NCBI RefSeq assembly: GCF_002140715.2
Contig: NZ_NGLE02000001.1
Span: 2,818,001-2,882,000, forward strand
Length of the DNA: 64,000 nucleotides
From: Enterococcus sp. 4G2_DIV0659
GTDB lineage: Bacteria > Bacillota > Bacilli > Lactobacillales > Enterococcaceae
Direction of reading: 5' to 3'
In this document: positions 38,999-45,925 of the stretch, piece after piece
Layout of the letters: each line of letters starts with the position of its first letter
Position numbering within the stretch: the first letter of the stretch is position 1
Notes under the pieces: model-generated
The model's input: only the letters and a program-made list of their open reading frames with translations
The model's database searches: none
What the model was told of the DNA's origin: nothing
Position numbers and translations under genes: made by a program

Positions 38999-39159
38999 GT
39001 TAATTATGTGAAAAAACGTATAAATTTTGAGACAGAAGTGGGCTCTCTTTTTATTAAACACGTTAATACTGAATAATCGGGGGATCAGAAACGAATTCTT
39101 CAGAAATAAACTTAGATTCATAAAATTTCTATCCCAACCTCTTTGAATAATCGTATAGT

Positions 39160-39202
39160 ATAAACTAGGGACACTCATACCAGTGAACCTAGTTTATTTT
39201 TT
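39160..39202 (+). terminator. Terminator hairpin right of the IS
   Basis: ATAAACTAGG (39160-39169) pairs with CCTAGTTTAT (39188-39197), followed by six T. The T run favours + strand termination, although the nearest gene to its left is on the minus strand. Confidence 0.65.
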
Positions 39203-39209
39203 ATCAACA

Positions 39210-39503
39210 TCACTTCCTCAAAACTTCACCCAAAACCTTCCTCTCCCCATCCAACTTCCTCACCTTCTCCTCCTCAATCGCCATCAACCTCAAAAACTCC
39301 TCAAAAAAAGCATGAAACAAATGCCCACAAGCATAATACTCCTTCACAACCTGCTTCTTATTAATCGGTCCTTTCCGAAACTGAAAAAAATGATCCAACA
39401 CAGCAAGCGGCTCCTCCCAAGACTGCAACCGATCCAACGTATGCTGCAAATCCGTAATATCCTGATAAGGAATCACCTTTAAACTCTGACCTTCTTTTTT
39501 CAC
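39210..39503 (-). CDS. Hypothetical 97-residue protein
   Basis: Start GTG 39503 with GGAGG ten bases upstream. A soluble, helical, charged protein: VIPYQDITDLQHTLDRLQSW, then YYACGHLFHAFFEEFLRLMA and a basic end. No family recognised. The complementary strand is unusually C-rich in this stretch (poly-CT pattern). A decayed partial copy of this same gene lies at 43338-43435, which supports it as a genuine gene belonging to a duplicated module with the small RNAs and toxin to its right. Confidence 0.6.
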   Translation of the reverse strand: MKKEGQSLKVIPYQDITDLQHTLDRLQSWEEPLAVLDHFFQFRKGPINKKQVVKEYYACGHLFHAFFEEFLRLMAIEEEKVRKLDGERKVLGEVLRK

Positions 39504-39784
39504 AACCCATTTCCTCCCTATTTTAAAAGCGTAGTGGGTTCGTTTAGCTCTGACAGAAAAATAGGAAAATTGATTGAGGTGCTCTTTACCTCACTCCATT
39601 TTTCGACAACTTCCTAAAAATGCTTCAATACGAAAAGCGTATTGCCCCATTTTTAGTCCAGTTGCTCAAACCTTAGCGACTTTTTATCCTCCTAACTTAA
39701 CTACCAATACCGTCATCAATCCTCTAGATAAAGCCCAATCTCTCTATAAAATACAAAATCCAAACCAAAAGTTTCCAGACAGAC

Positions 39785-39813
39785 TAGAAAATCCCAGTAA
39801 AATTAGGTACAAT
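39785..39813 (+). promoter_or_regulatory. Promoter of small-RNA unit 1
   Basis: TAGAAA (39785-39790), 17-base spacer, TACAAT (39808-39813). Identical hexamers with identical spacing occur before unit 2 at 40180-40208. Confidence 0.6.
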
Positions 39814-39819
39814 AAAAAG

Positions 39820-39925
39820 AGCTAGTGCTTTTGTGCTAGCAATTGGCAACTTGTACAGGCAGATACCACTGTCTATGCAAGGCTTCATCATGTGATTGCT
39901 GTCAGATGATGAAGTGCCTTTTTTG
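39820..39925 (+). ncRNA. Small-RNA-like unit 1 (paralogue of 40215-40325)
   Basis: Begins with hairpin GCTAG..CTAGC, then a conserved single-stranded core (TTGGCAACTTG, GCAGATACCACTGTCT, CAAGGC) and a terminal stem TTCATCAT / ATGATGAA between GGC and GTGCC, ending in six T. The paralogue keeps the core and both ends but has a different, still fully paired, terminal stem. That covariation argues for a folded RNA. Family unknown to me; an antitoxin or regulatory RNA is plausible because a type I toxin lies nearby. Its 5' neighbour 39504-39784 shows no gene. Confidence 0.6.
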
Positions 39926-40000
39926 TTTTGCATAACCACAACTGACCAAAGAACAGAGTGGATAATGCAAAGTACAAGGTGAACGAAACGAACGTTCTCG
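39921..40000 (+). repeat. Dispersed post-terminator element, divergent copy
   Basis: After the unit 1 T tract, TTTTGTTTTGCATAACCACA and then GAGTGGATAATGCAAAGTAC with AACGAAACGAACG parallel the elements at 2981 and 40366. A separate hairpin AACGATAT/ATATCGTT at 40081-40113 has a T tract on the minus strand. Confidence 0.4.
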
Positions 40001-40214
40001 CCTTGATTTTATATCTATCATTGATCATTTGCTTTACTTTGAAGGAAACCTCCTTTCACTAAAGTTGTAGAATAGAAAAAAAACGATATCAGGTAACATC
40101 ACCCAATATCGTTTACAATAGTCCCAAAGAATCATCTACCACTTTTTCAGCATAACCCAAAGAGAATCCAAGAAACCTATAGAAAAATAGGCACACTTTA
40201 GGTACAATGAAAGA

Positions 40215-40325
40215 AGCTAGTACATGTTGCTAGCACTATTGGCAACTTGTTTGAGCAGATACCACTGTCTTTACAAGGCTTCAATTGTCTGGTTGCTGCC
40301 AGACGTTGAAGTGCCAATTTATTTT
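40215..40325 (+). ncRNA. Small-RNA-like unit 2
   Basis: Same architecture as unit 1, with promoter TAGAAA-N17-TACAAT at 40180-40208. Hairpin GCTAG/CTAGC, core ATTGGCAACTTG and GCAGATACCACTGTCT, and terminal stem TTCAA..GTCTGG / CCAGAC..TTGAA between GGC and GTGCC. The T tract is weaker (AATTTATTTTT). The core stretch TACCACTG lies between short AGA/TCT arms and could be exposed for pairing with a target. Confidence 0.6.
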
Positions 40326-40339
40326 TATATTCTAATTTG

Positions 40340-40367
40340 AACAGTTCATGTCACTATGAGCTGTTTT
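40340..40367 (+). terminator. Terminator hairpin after small-RNA unit 2
   Basis: AACAGTTCAT (40340-40349) pairs with ATGAGCTGTT (40356-40365), one G-T pair, followed by a T tract. It may serve read-through from unit 2. Confidence 0.65.
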
Positions 40368-40440
40368 TTGTTGCACATCACAGCGATTACTTGAAGAGCT
40401 GATGATACGCAATACTTGGGGACCGAAGAGAGAATGTCCC
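40366..40440 (+). repeat. Dispersed post-terminator element, close copy
   Basis: TTGTTGCACATCACAGCGATT and GAGCTGATGATACGCAATAC (shown in parts) align closely with 2985-3050, including CAATACTTGG and GAAG. Lies immediately after a terminator, like the other copies. 40441-40620 has no gene. Confidence 0.5.
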
Positions 40441-40623
40441 TCGTTCTATTCTACCACTCAAGTATATACGAAAAGAATACGAACACGCAACATAATTTTT
40501 CTTACAAATACCATTAAATAACACTCAAAATCGCTCTCTTATATATAAGGAAAAATAACAAAAAATTTTTGTAATCTTGTTTTTTATAGTCTCAAACATC
40601 TTTGAGAACAGGAAAATTATTCA

Positions 40624-40705
40624 TTCAAAAAGTCTGGTAGGTATGATATACTTTTCATTGTAGAGAAGTTATGACGGTGGCGACTTCCGAGAGGTGGTGG
40701 TGCTT
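40624..40705 (+). promoter_or_regulatory. Promoter and structured leader of the type I toxin
   Basis: TTCAAA near 40624, 17-base spacer and an extended -10 TGATATACT. The leader carries GAAGT / ACTTC arms that can form a hairpin, then GGTGG as ribosome site for an 11-codon frame. The section from TATGATATACTT to GACTTCCGA recurs at 43486-43540. Confidence 0.55.
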
Positions 40706-40741
40706 ATGAAAGTGAGTACTGAAATCTATGGAGAGGAGTAG
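40706..40741 (+). CDS. Eleven-residue leader peptide frame before the toxin
   Basis: ATG 40706 reads MKVSTEIYGEE and stops at 40739-40741, four bases before the toxin's TTG; its last codons contain the toxin's GAGAGGAG ribosome site. Such overlap would couple toxin translation to leader translation. GGTGGTGGTG precedes it. Whether it is translated is unproven. Confidence 0.45.
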   Translation: MKVSTEIYGEE

Positions 40742-40745
40742 CCTT

Positions 40746-40850
40746 TTGTCAGCATTGGATACAATTAAACTGATTCTAAGTTTTGGTATGTTTACCATCG
40801 CTTTAATTCGTTTAGTTGTAGAATTGCTTAAAAACGACAAAAAGAAATGA
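40746..40850 (+). CDS. Holin-like type I toxin (Hol_Tox/TxpA-like peptide)
   Basis: 34 residues from TTG 40746: MSALDTIKLILSFGM, then a hydrophobic helix FTIALIRLVVELL and a basic KNDKKK tail. This is the hallmark of small membrane toxins annotated as putative holin-like toxin. AGAGGAG lies seven bases upstream. The gene ends inside a convergent hairpin and faces an antisense RNA promoter, the layout of txpA/ratA. Toxicity is expected by membrane depolarisation; repression by the antisense RNA is inferred. Confidence 0.8.
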   Translation: MSALDTIKLILSFGMFTIALIRLVVELLKNDKKK

Positions 40851-40963
40851 CCGTTCATTAACTTTAGCCAGTTAAACGATCATTTCATAATGATATAAAA
40901 TACTTGCTACCGTCTTAAACGGCTCTACATAGGAGAGGTATGTTAGAGCATATCTCTCTTATC
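40846..40963 (-). ncRNA. Candidate antisense antitoxin RNA (RatA-like)
   Basis: A minus-strand extended -10 (TGCTATAAT, hexamer at 40970-40975) would start a transcript near 40963. It contains a hairpin GAGAG..TATG / CATA..CTCTC (40932-40959) and reaches the shared hairpin at 40845-40885 (AAATGA..TAACT / AGTTA..TCATTT), after which the minus strand has TTTCTTTTT. It would overlap the toxin mRNA 3' end by a few tens of bases. Confidence 0.6.
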
Positions 40964-41216
40964 ACTTGCATTATAGCATACAATATATGTTTTTACCATA
41001 TCTATAGAAATGCGTTCAAAAAGATCAAGCAGCATAATTCCTTAAAATATAAATAACTGGTGTGGTTAAATATTACCTTAAGATATATATTTACTAAAGA
41101 ACGATTCTCTTTGGGGAAGTACTATCGGATATGAAACGATAGCTTTCTGGTTTTAAACCAAATCAGAGTATTAAAAATTGAAACAGAGAATATACAGCAG
41201 TACGTATAACACTGTG

Positions 41217-41245
41217 TTGAGCTCGCTTACATGGTATACTATATA
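41217..41245 (+). promoter_or_regulatory. Promoter before the SRPBCC gene
   Basis: TTGAGC (41217-41222), 17-base spacer, TATATA (41240-41245), about 53 bases before the ATG. Between 40990 and 41216 only a small ACTATCG/CGATAG hairpin is visible. Confidence 0.45.
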
Positions 41246-41298
41246 CAGACTAATATACTAAAAAATCTCAACAAATAGATGCAAAAGGAGGATTTCCA

Positions 41299-41724
41299 AT
41301 GAAGCACATCAAAAAAGAATTCTTACTTAATTGTACTCCAGAAAAAGCTTGGCAGCTTGTCGTTGATCGTAGCAAATATGAAAAATGGGCTGATGCATTT
41401 CAAGAAGGGTCAACCTATTCTGGTGAGATGAAATTGAACGAAACGGTGTTATTTGTTGATGAAACAGGGAATGGTCTGGTTTCTAAAGTTGTTGTGTTTG
41501 AACCAGAAAAAGAAATCAAATTTGCCTTTTTAGGAGAGGTTACAAATGGTAAGTATGTGGAGGTGCCTGGATTTGCGGAGATGCTTGAGCACTATCTATT
41601 TGAACCGATAGGTAACCAAACGAAAATGTTCGTGGATGTTGCGATGGATGATGAGTATTATGATATGATGAATGAATTATGGGATAAAGCAGGAACGGAA
41701 TTGATAAAATTAAGCAATGGATAA
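41299..41724 (+). CDS. SRPBCC (START-like) domain protein
   Basis: 141 residues. KHIKKEFLLNCTPEKAWQLVVD at the start and MLEHYLFEPIGNQTKMFVDVAM with a C-terminal long helix match the helix-grip fold used by polyketide cyclase/AHSA1-like proteins to hold hydrophobic ligands. RBS AAAGGAGG. Ligand unknown. Monocistronic: its own promoter and a bidirectional terminator shared with the convergent LysR gene. Confidence 0.8.
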   Translation: MKHIKKEFLLNCTPEKAWQLVVDRSKYEKWADAFQEGSTYSGEMKLNETVLFVDETGNGLVSKVVVFEPEKEIKFAFLGEVTNGKYVEVPGFAEMLEHYLFEPIGNQTKMFVDVAMDDEYYDMMNELWDKAGTELIKLSNG

Positions 41725-41741
41725 TAAAGAAGATAGTAGCA

Positions 41742-41790
41742 AAGGGTAGAATAAGAAGCAGTTTTACTGCCTATTATTCTACTCTTTTTC
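41742..41790. terminator. Bidirectional terminator between SRPBCC and LysR genes
   Basis: AGGGTAGAATAAGAAGCAGT pairs with ACTGCCTATTATTCTACTCT (41766-41785) with few mismatches, flanked by T runs. Confidence 0.85.
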
Positions 41791-41797
41791 AGTAACA

Positions 41798-42595
41798 CTA
41801 ATTCAAATCAGGCAAATCAAGAGGAAACGTCAACTTATTTCCCGAAAGAGAATAGACATAAATAAAAACAGGGTTGCATACGATATCATTAATCAGTTGA
41901 AGATGATTAGTTGAGGAAATCGTTTTTTCAGGTAAAATTGCGATCGCATGATTATCCTCAAGAACTGAAAGAATAACATCAAGTGTATCCACCTCAACAA
42001 TAGATTTATCAGTAAGGTTATTTTTCTTTAGATAATCAAGTGTTTCTATTCGATAAGGGCATTGAGTATCTCTACTTACAACAATTGTGTTGTTCAAAAA
42101 ATCAGTAGTGTTCTTTTTTGCTTTTGTCCAAGAAATGGTTTCTTTCATTGTTTGAATTGTTTTCAATTCAGGAGTAGCAATGAACTTATTTACGATCATA
42201 AAATCAATCGTACAATCCAATAACTGCTGAGTCAGTTCCTTAGAAGAGCTTGTAAAAATTGAAATGTTATCTTCAAAATAATAATTCTGTAAATAATTTT
42301 TAGAAATTGTTTGGGTTGCGCCAATTCTGACTTCATTTTGCCGGAGAGAAAAATTCTTTTCTATATCTGCAACAGTGGATAAAATTTTCTCAGCGTAAGG
42401 TAAAAAACGTTCTCCATCAGTAGTTAAAGTCATCCCTTTATTTGTTCTATAAAAAAGTTTTTTGCCAAGTTCTATTTCTAATTTTGCAATTCTTTTACTG
42501 ATATTTGATTGTACGTAGCCCAATTTATTAGCGGCTTTTATTGTTGAGTTAAAACGGGCTATTTCATAGAATATTTTAATATCGTCAATCTGCAT
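41798..42595 (-). CDS. LysR-type transcriptional regulator
   Basis: 265 residues, somewhat short. N-terminal winged helix: FYEIARFNSTIKAANKLGYVQ and SNISKRIAKLEIELGKKLFY, followed by RTNKGMTLTTDGE. A periplasmic-binding-like effector domain follows (VRIGATQTISKNYL, then TLDVILSVLEDNHAIAILPE). AAAGGATAG precedes the ATG. Divergent from the DUF4865 gene, its probable target, with a 117-base shared promoter region. Confidence 0.92.
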   Translation of the reverse strand: MQIDDIKIFYEIARFNSTIKAANKLGYVQSNISKRIAKLEIELGKKLFYRTNKGMTLTTDGERFLPYAEKILSTVADIEKNFSLRQNEVRIGATQTISKNYLQNYYFEDNISIFTSSSKELTQQLLDCTIDFMIVNKFIATPELKTIQTMKETISWTKAKKNTTDFLNNTIVVSRDTQCPYRIETLDYLKKNNLTDKSIVEVDTLDVILSVLEDNHAIAILPEKTISSTNHLQLINDIVCNPVFIYVYSLSGNKLTFPLDLPDLN

Positions 42596-42712
42596 GGCGC
42601 TACTATCCTTTCTGATTATTCCAATATGGAATAGTGAATATGATTTATAGCCATTATACAGCGTGAAAAGTTGTTTGTATAATAAATCTATAGTAGAAAG
42701 GACGTGTTTGGA

Positions 42713-43228
42713 ATGAATGCTATGCAGTATAAGATTACGTTACCAAATGATTATGATATGAACATTATCAAGAAGCGTGTTTATGAAAATGGAAGCAAAA
42801 CGGATGGGTTTTCTGGTTTGTTATTTAAAGCATATTTAATAGTAAATGAATCTACTAAAAAGGAATATTCTCCACTGTATATGTGGAACGATCATCAAGG
42901 CATGAATACGTTTATTTTTGATGGATTTTACGATAATATTTTAGGTTCTTTTGGTTGGCAGCATATTAATATTGCTGTGCCAGTGCATGTAATTTTATCA
43001 GATAGGATTTCAGAATCTAACTATGTACTTGAAATTGAGAATACGATTCAAGAAAAAACGAAAATGTCCAAACCTACATTTTCACTTACAGATGAAGGGA
43101 GTTTAGGAAAAGTTCTTGTTTATAATCCGGATAAATGGAAATCGGTTGAATTTTATTTTTTTACTCATAGACCAGACGAATTTGAAAATATCGGGACAAT
43201 TTATGAACTTCTTCATTTATCAATGTAG
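42713..43228 (+). CDS. DUF4865 family protein
   Basis: 171 residues from ATG 42713, spaced ten bases from AAAGGA; a GTG at 42704 is closer and less likely. Begins MNAMQYKITLPNDYDMNIIKKRV and has DGFSGLLFKAYLI and PLYMWNDHQGMNTFI, which I recognise as DUF4865. The family is usually encoded divergently from a LysR regulator, as here. Biochemical role unknown. Confidence 0.8.
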   Translation: MNAMQYKITLPNDYDMNIIKKRVYENGSKTDGFSGLLFKAYLIVNESTKKEYSPLYMWNDHQGMNTFIFDGFYDNILGSFGWQHINIAVPVHVILSDRISESNYVLEIENTIQEKTKMSKPTFSLTDEGSLGKVLVYNPDKWKSVEFYFFTHRPDEFENIGTIYELLHLSM

Positions 43229-43260
43229 AGAACGATTGTTAATTTAAATTGGACATAAAG

Positions 43261-43308
43261 ATAGATGAAGCAAGGGCAAAGCTGCTCCGATACTTCATCT
43301 ATTCTTTT
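43261..43308 (+). terminator. Terminator after the DUF4865 gene
   Basis: ATAGATGAAG (43261-43270) pairs with CTTCATCTAT (43293-43302), followed by five T. Confidence 0.8.
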
Positions 43309-43337
43309 TGCTTGATGAAATAAAAGACAAAACTTTT

Positions 43338-43435
43338 ATCAATGTCACTTCTTCAAAAATACATCTTCAACCGAATAAACTCCTCAAAAAATCATGAAAC
43401 AAACGCCCACAAACATAATCCTCCTTATTTTTCCC
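43338..43435 (-). pseudogene. Decayed partial copy of the 97-residue gene at 39210
   Basis: On the minus strand the sequence reads AAGGAGGATTATGTTTGTGG and onward, closely matching the part of the 39210 gene encoding YYACGHLFHAFFEEF. It has one T missing in the poly-T run, an internal deletion and no 5' half. Both copies end with the same GAAGTGA..TTGAT tail. It marks a duplicated module. Confidence 0.65.
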
Positions 43436-43485
43436 TTACAATGACAGCTTTATATAAGAGAAATCGTTCATTTTAAAAGCTTAAT

Positions 43486-43540
43486 TAGTATGATATACTT
43501 ATCATTGTAGAGAAGTTATGTCAGCGGTGACTTCCGATAA
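43486..43540 (+). promoter_or_regulatory. Second copy of the type I toxin promoter and leader
   Basis: AGTATGATATACTTATCATT, then GTAGAGAAGTTATG and GACTTCCGA repeat the toxin leader at 40640-40690 almost base for base. The toxin frame itself is missing. The leader hairpin GAAGT..GTCA / TGAC..TTC is preserved. The transcript would now run into the exported-protein gene at 43589. Confidence 0.6.
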
Positions 43541-43588
43541 TCTATTAAATACGTCAAATTTAAAAATACATTTGGAAGAAGGCATAAC

Positions 43589-44071
43589 ATGAAAAAGAAA
43601 ATTTATCTACTCAGTTTTTCACTACTTTTACTAGCTGGTTTTACAACATTTATTGTTTATAATAAAACGAAAGCGCAAACACAACATAGTGAGGAAGCAC
43701 AAGTCAAAAAACAAACGCTAGACAAAGAATCAATTGAACAATCCAAGAAAAAATTAAGTGCAAAAGAAGTAGAAGCATTTTCGATTGACCTTAAAAATGC
43801 TGATGCAGAAACGATATACAAAACATTTAACGAATCAAATGCAGATTCGATTATTGGTCGTTTTGAAATGTATCATGATGATTCGGAACGAATTTTAGTT
43901 TCTCCAGACGGGACGATATTATCTGGACAAGTAATTATAGATGAATATGGCACGGAAGTTGATTCGAATACGGATAAAAATAGTATATCAATTAAAGAGC
44001 TCAAAGACTTAGTTCTATTACACAAACAAAAGATTGATGAATTAGCGACTCAAAATGACTCAGTTGAATAG
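43589..44071 (+). CDS. Exported or membrane-anchored hypothetical protein
   Basis: 160 residues. N-terminal signal or anchor segment IYLLSFSLLLLAGFTTFIVY without a lipobox cysteine, then a charged helical stretch rich in Lys/Glu and a small beta-rich region (RILVSPDGTILSGQVIIDEYG). GGAAGAAGG precedes the ATG. Located directly behind the duplicated toxin leader. No family recognised. Confidence 0.65.
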   Translation: MKKKIYLLSFSLLLLAGFTTFIVYNKTKAQTQHSEEAQVKKQTLDKESIEQSKKKLSAKEVEAFSIDLKNADAETIYKTFNESNADSIIGRFEMYHDDSERILVSPDGTILSGQVIIDEYGTEVDSNTDKNSISIKELKDLVLLHKQKIDELATQNDSVE

Positions 44072-44122
44072 CACTGAAAAATAGAGAATTACGTAATGTT
44101 AGTTCACTGAAAAAGGAAAATA

Positions 44123-44551
44123 ATGAAGAAAATCAGACCACAAAATCCAGTCTATCTTATACTTTGCGTAGTCATTCCATGGCGATTTATCAATACATAC
44201 TATGTTCTAAGCGACGATAATTTCACGATAAGTCGCTATTATGCCAGAAAGAATTCAACGAGTTTTGATAGAAAAGTCGATACCTTAGACCTGAAAAAAT
44301 TAGTGAAATTTGGTTTACCAAAAGATTTGGGTACAGCACTCCAAGAACCTACATGTCACGGAGCAAAAGGGACGTATATTTCTCAAGAAATTCAGTTTCT
44401 TTTTGAAGATGGAACAATTATTAGTTGGAATGTTCGTCCATATACAAAAAAACAACTAAGACAGTTAGTCGCATTAATCTATTTGAGATGCCAGGTTACG
44501 GCATGCGAGAGGTTACAAAAAGTATTGAGAATCAAAAATACGTTCAAATAA
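44123..44551 (+). CDS. Hypothetical protein with short hydrophobic N-terminus
   Basis: 142 residues. KIRPQNPVYLILCVVIPW, then YYVLSDDNFTISRYYARKNST and a PH-like beta pattern (FLFEDGTIISWNVRPYTKKQL). The single hydrophobic stretch is short, and the join PWRFINTYYVL looks abrupt, so the membrane part may carry an internal deletion. Ribosome site AAAGGAA. Unknown function. Confidence 0.55.
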   Translation: MKKIRPQNPVYLILCVVIPWRFINTYYVLSDDNFTISRYYARKNSTSFDRKVDTLDLKKLVKFGLPKDLGTALQEPTCHGAKGTYISQEIQFLFEDGTIISWNVRPYTKKQLRQLVALIYLRCQVTACERLQKVLRIKNTFK

Positions 44552-44622
44552 ATTTAATTTTATGTTCGCTATACACTATTCGAATTTTAATTTAAAATTA
44601 ATCTTGTAAGGGTGGTGAACAT

Positions 44623-45027
44623 ATGAAGCATTATAAAGGTGCATGTTTTTGTGGGGCTGTTCAATTTGAACTGGACTTAAAAAATTTCGATTTAACGATT
44701 TGTCATTGTTCCATGTGTAGGAAATTAAATGGTTCTACTGGTTTTGCCAGTTTAGAAGCAGGAGAAAGTGTTCATTTAATTGATAAAGATGGCTTATCCG
44801 TTTTACATTCTTCTACGGTAGGAGAACGTGCTTTTTGCAATCAATGCGGGACGAGTTTATTCTATCGATTTAAACCTACAAATGAATACTTTGTACCACC
44901 AGCAATCATTTCTGATTTGCCGGAAGAAAAAGTCAATTTTGTCGAAGAGATCTTCTATGATAATAAACCCTGTTATTATCAATTTTCAAATGAGACTATA
45001 AAGAAAAATGAAGCAGATTTTAAATAA
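44623..45027 (+). CDS. GFA (glutathione-dependent formaldehyde-activating-like) family protein
   Basis: 134 residues of the Mss4-like zinc fold. Cysteine ligands: CFCG at 8-11, CHCSMCRK near 29-36 and FCNQCGTSLFY near 72-82. The family binds zinc; despite the name most members have unproven catalysis. GGTGG ribosome site. Stands alone. Confidence 0.88.
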   Translation: MKHYKGACFCGAVQFELDLKNFDLTICHCSMCRKLNGSTGFASLEAGESVHLIDKDGLSVLHSSTVGERAFCNQCGTSLFYRFKPTNEYFVPPAIISDLPEEKVNFVEEIFYDNKPCYYQFSNETIKKNEADFK

Positions 45028-45133
45028 AAGACAGTTGAAAATAGGTTCCCTTAGAACAAAAAGAGTTTAGGAGATAAAGCCTGAACTCTTTTCAATATAG
45101 TTGAACAAATTTAAATAAGAGGGGGACACATCA

Positions 45134-45457
45134 ATGATAAAACAAAGCTTAAGAAAACCATTGCTTATTTGTTTGCTGTACATTCTGATTCCTTTGATAC
45201 TAGGATCAATAGCAGGTATCTGGATTAAATTATCAATTTTTGTCCTCACTGCGATTATCTACGGGATTATGCTTGTTTTCATGATTCCGTCAGATGTTTT
45301 TTTCAGCAGTACATTAGATTACAATATTAAATCGGTCAATCCAAGTTATAAACACGAGACACCAGACTATATTGGAGGAACGAAGCAACAATTAATAAAT
45401 TTTGCTGTTGTTGCATTAGGGTTAGTCGTTTGTTTATTGCTTATTTTGTTAAATTAA
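45134..45457 (+). CDS. Small membrane protein (possibly DUF3899-like)
   Basis: 107 residues, three hydrophobic segments: PLLICLLYILIPLILGSIAG, IFVLTAIIYGIMLVFMI and a C-terminal INFAVVALGLVVCLLLILL, with a polar SVNPSYKHETPDYIGG loop. RBS GAGGGGG. I suspect DUF3899 from the loop and C-terminal helix but cannot confirm. Confidence 0.6.
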   Translation: MIKQSLRKPLLICLLYILIPLILGSIAGIWIKLSIFVLTAIIYGIMLVFMIPSDVFFSSTLDYNIKSVNPSYKHETPDYIGGTKQQLINFAVVALGLVVCLLLILLN

Positions 45458-45925
45458 TTTTATCATGAAGAATAAGTTAGTTTGATATTTTAAAAAATAG
45501 TTAGTAGTAGGAAGAAAAAAGGAAAGCACTTGAGAAATAAATGTATTGGTTTAGTAAACGAGGTTTTAGCAAATTCTAGCAAGACAATCTGTTAATTATT
45601 AATAGATGTCTTCCTTTGATAAATCTGTAAGGTTTAATAAGAAGAGCAGTAAATGAAACTCTATTAGAAGTTTGACAGTTGAGCTAGTTTTAATATAGTT
45701 TCACATGAAAGTAGGTAAAGATATAATTGCACTTTCAGAGCTAACTAGGATTCAAAAAGGTGTGATAAGCAATCAGAGTTAGCTATCGAAGGGGTTAGTC
45801 AGGGTGATTGATTAAACAGCCAAATCAAGTTATATATTCTACAAAAAAATCCATCCAAGCAAAATAAACAAAAAATCTTTCACCAACCTGTATAATAAAG
45901 TCAGCGATTTGTAAGGGGGAGGATT
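45458..45925 (+). other. Intergenic stretch with a possible HTH remnant
   Basis: About 470 bases without a sound gene. A short frame near 45702 reads MKVGKDIIALSELTRIQKGV then stops; the LSELTRIQKGVIS part resembles the recognition region of an XRE-type helix-turn-helix and may be a remnant. A TATAAT near 45890 probably drives the amidase operon. Confidence 0.3.

Noticed and set aside
39183..39482. Plus-strand frame opposite the 97-residue gene
   Set aside because: Leucine/proline-rich by-product of the C-rich strand; the minus frame has start, ribosome site and a duplicate.
39574..39825. Plus-strand 83-residue frame before small-RNA unit 1
   Set aside because: No ribosome site, biased composition, and it runs into the small-RNA promoter.
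39888..40028. Minus-strand 46-residue frame (MINDRYKIKARTFVSFTLYF..) with a hydrophobic middle, convergent to small-RNA unit 1, considered as an Fst-like toxin
   Set aside because: The AGGAGG is 20 bases from the ATG, a minus-strand terminator lies directly upstream with no room for a promoter, and the sequence overlaps the non-coding dispersed element.
39820..40325. tracrRNA for a type II CRISPR system
   Set aside because: No anti-repeat to the array repeat is present and the array is type I-C-like.
40655..40858. Minus-strand frame opposite the small toxin
   Set aside because: It is the complement of the 34-residue toxin and leader; no ribosome site.
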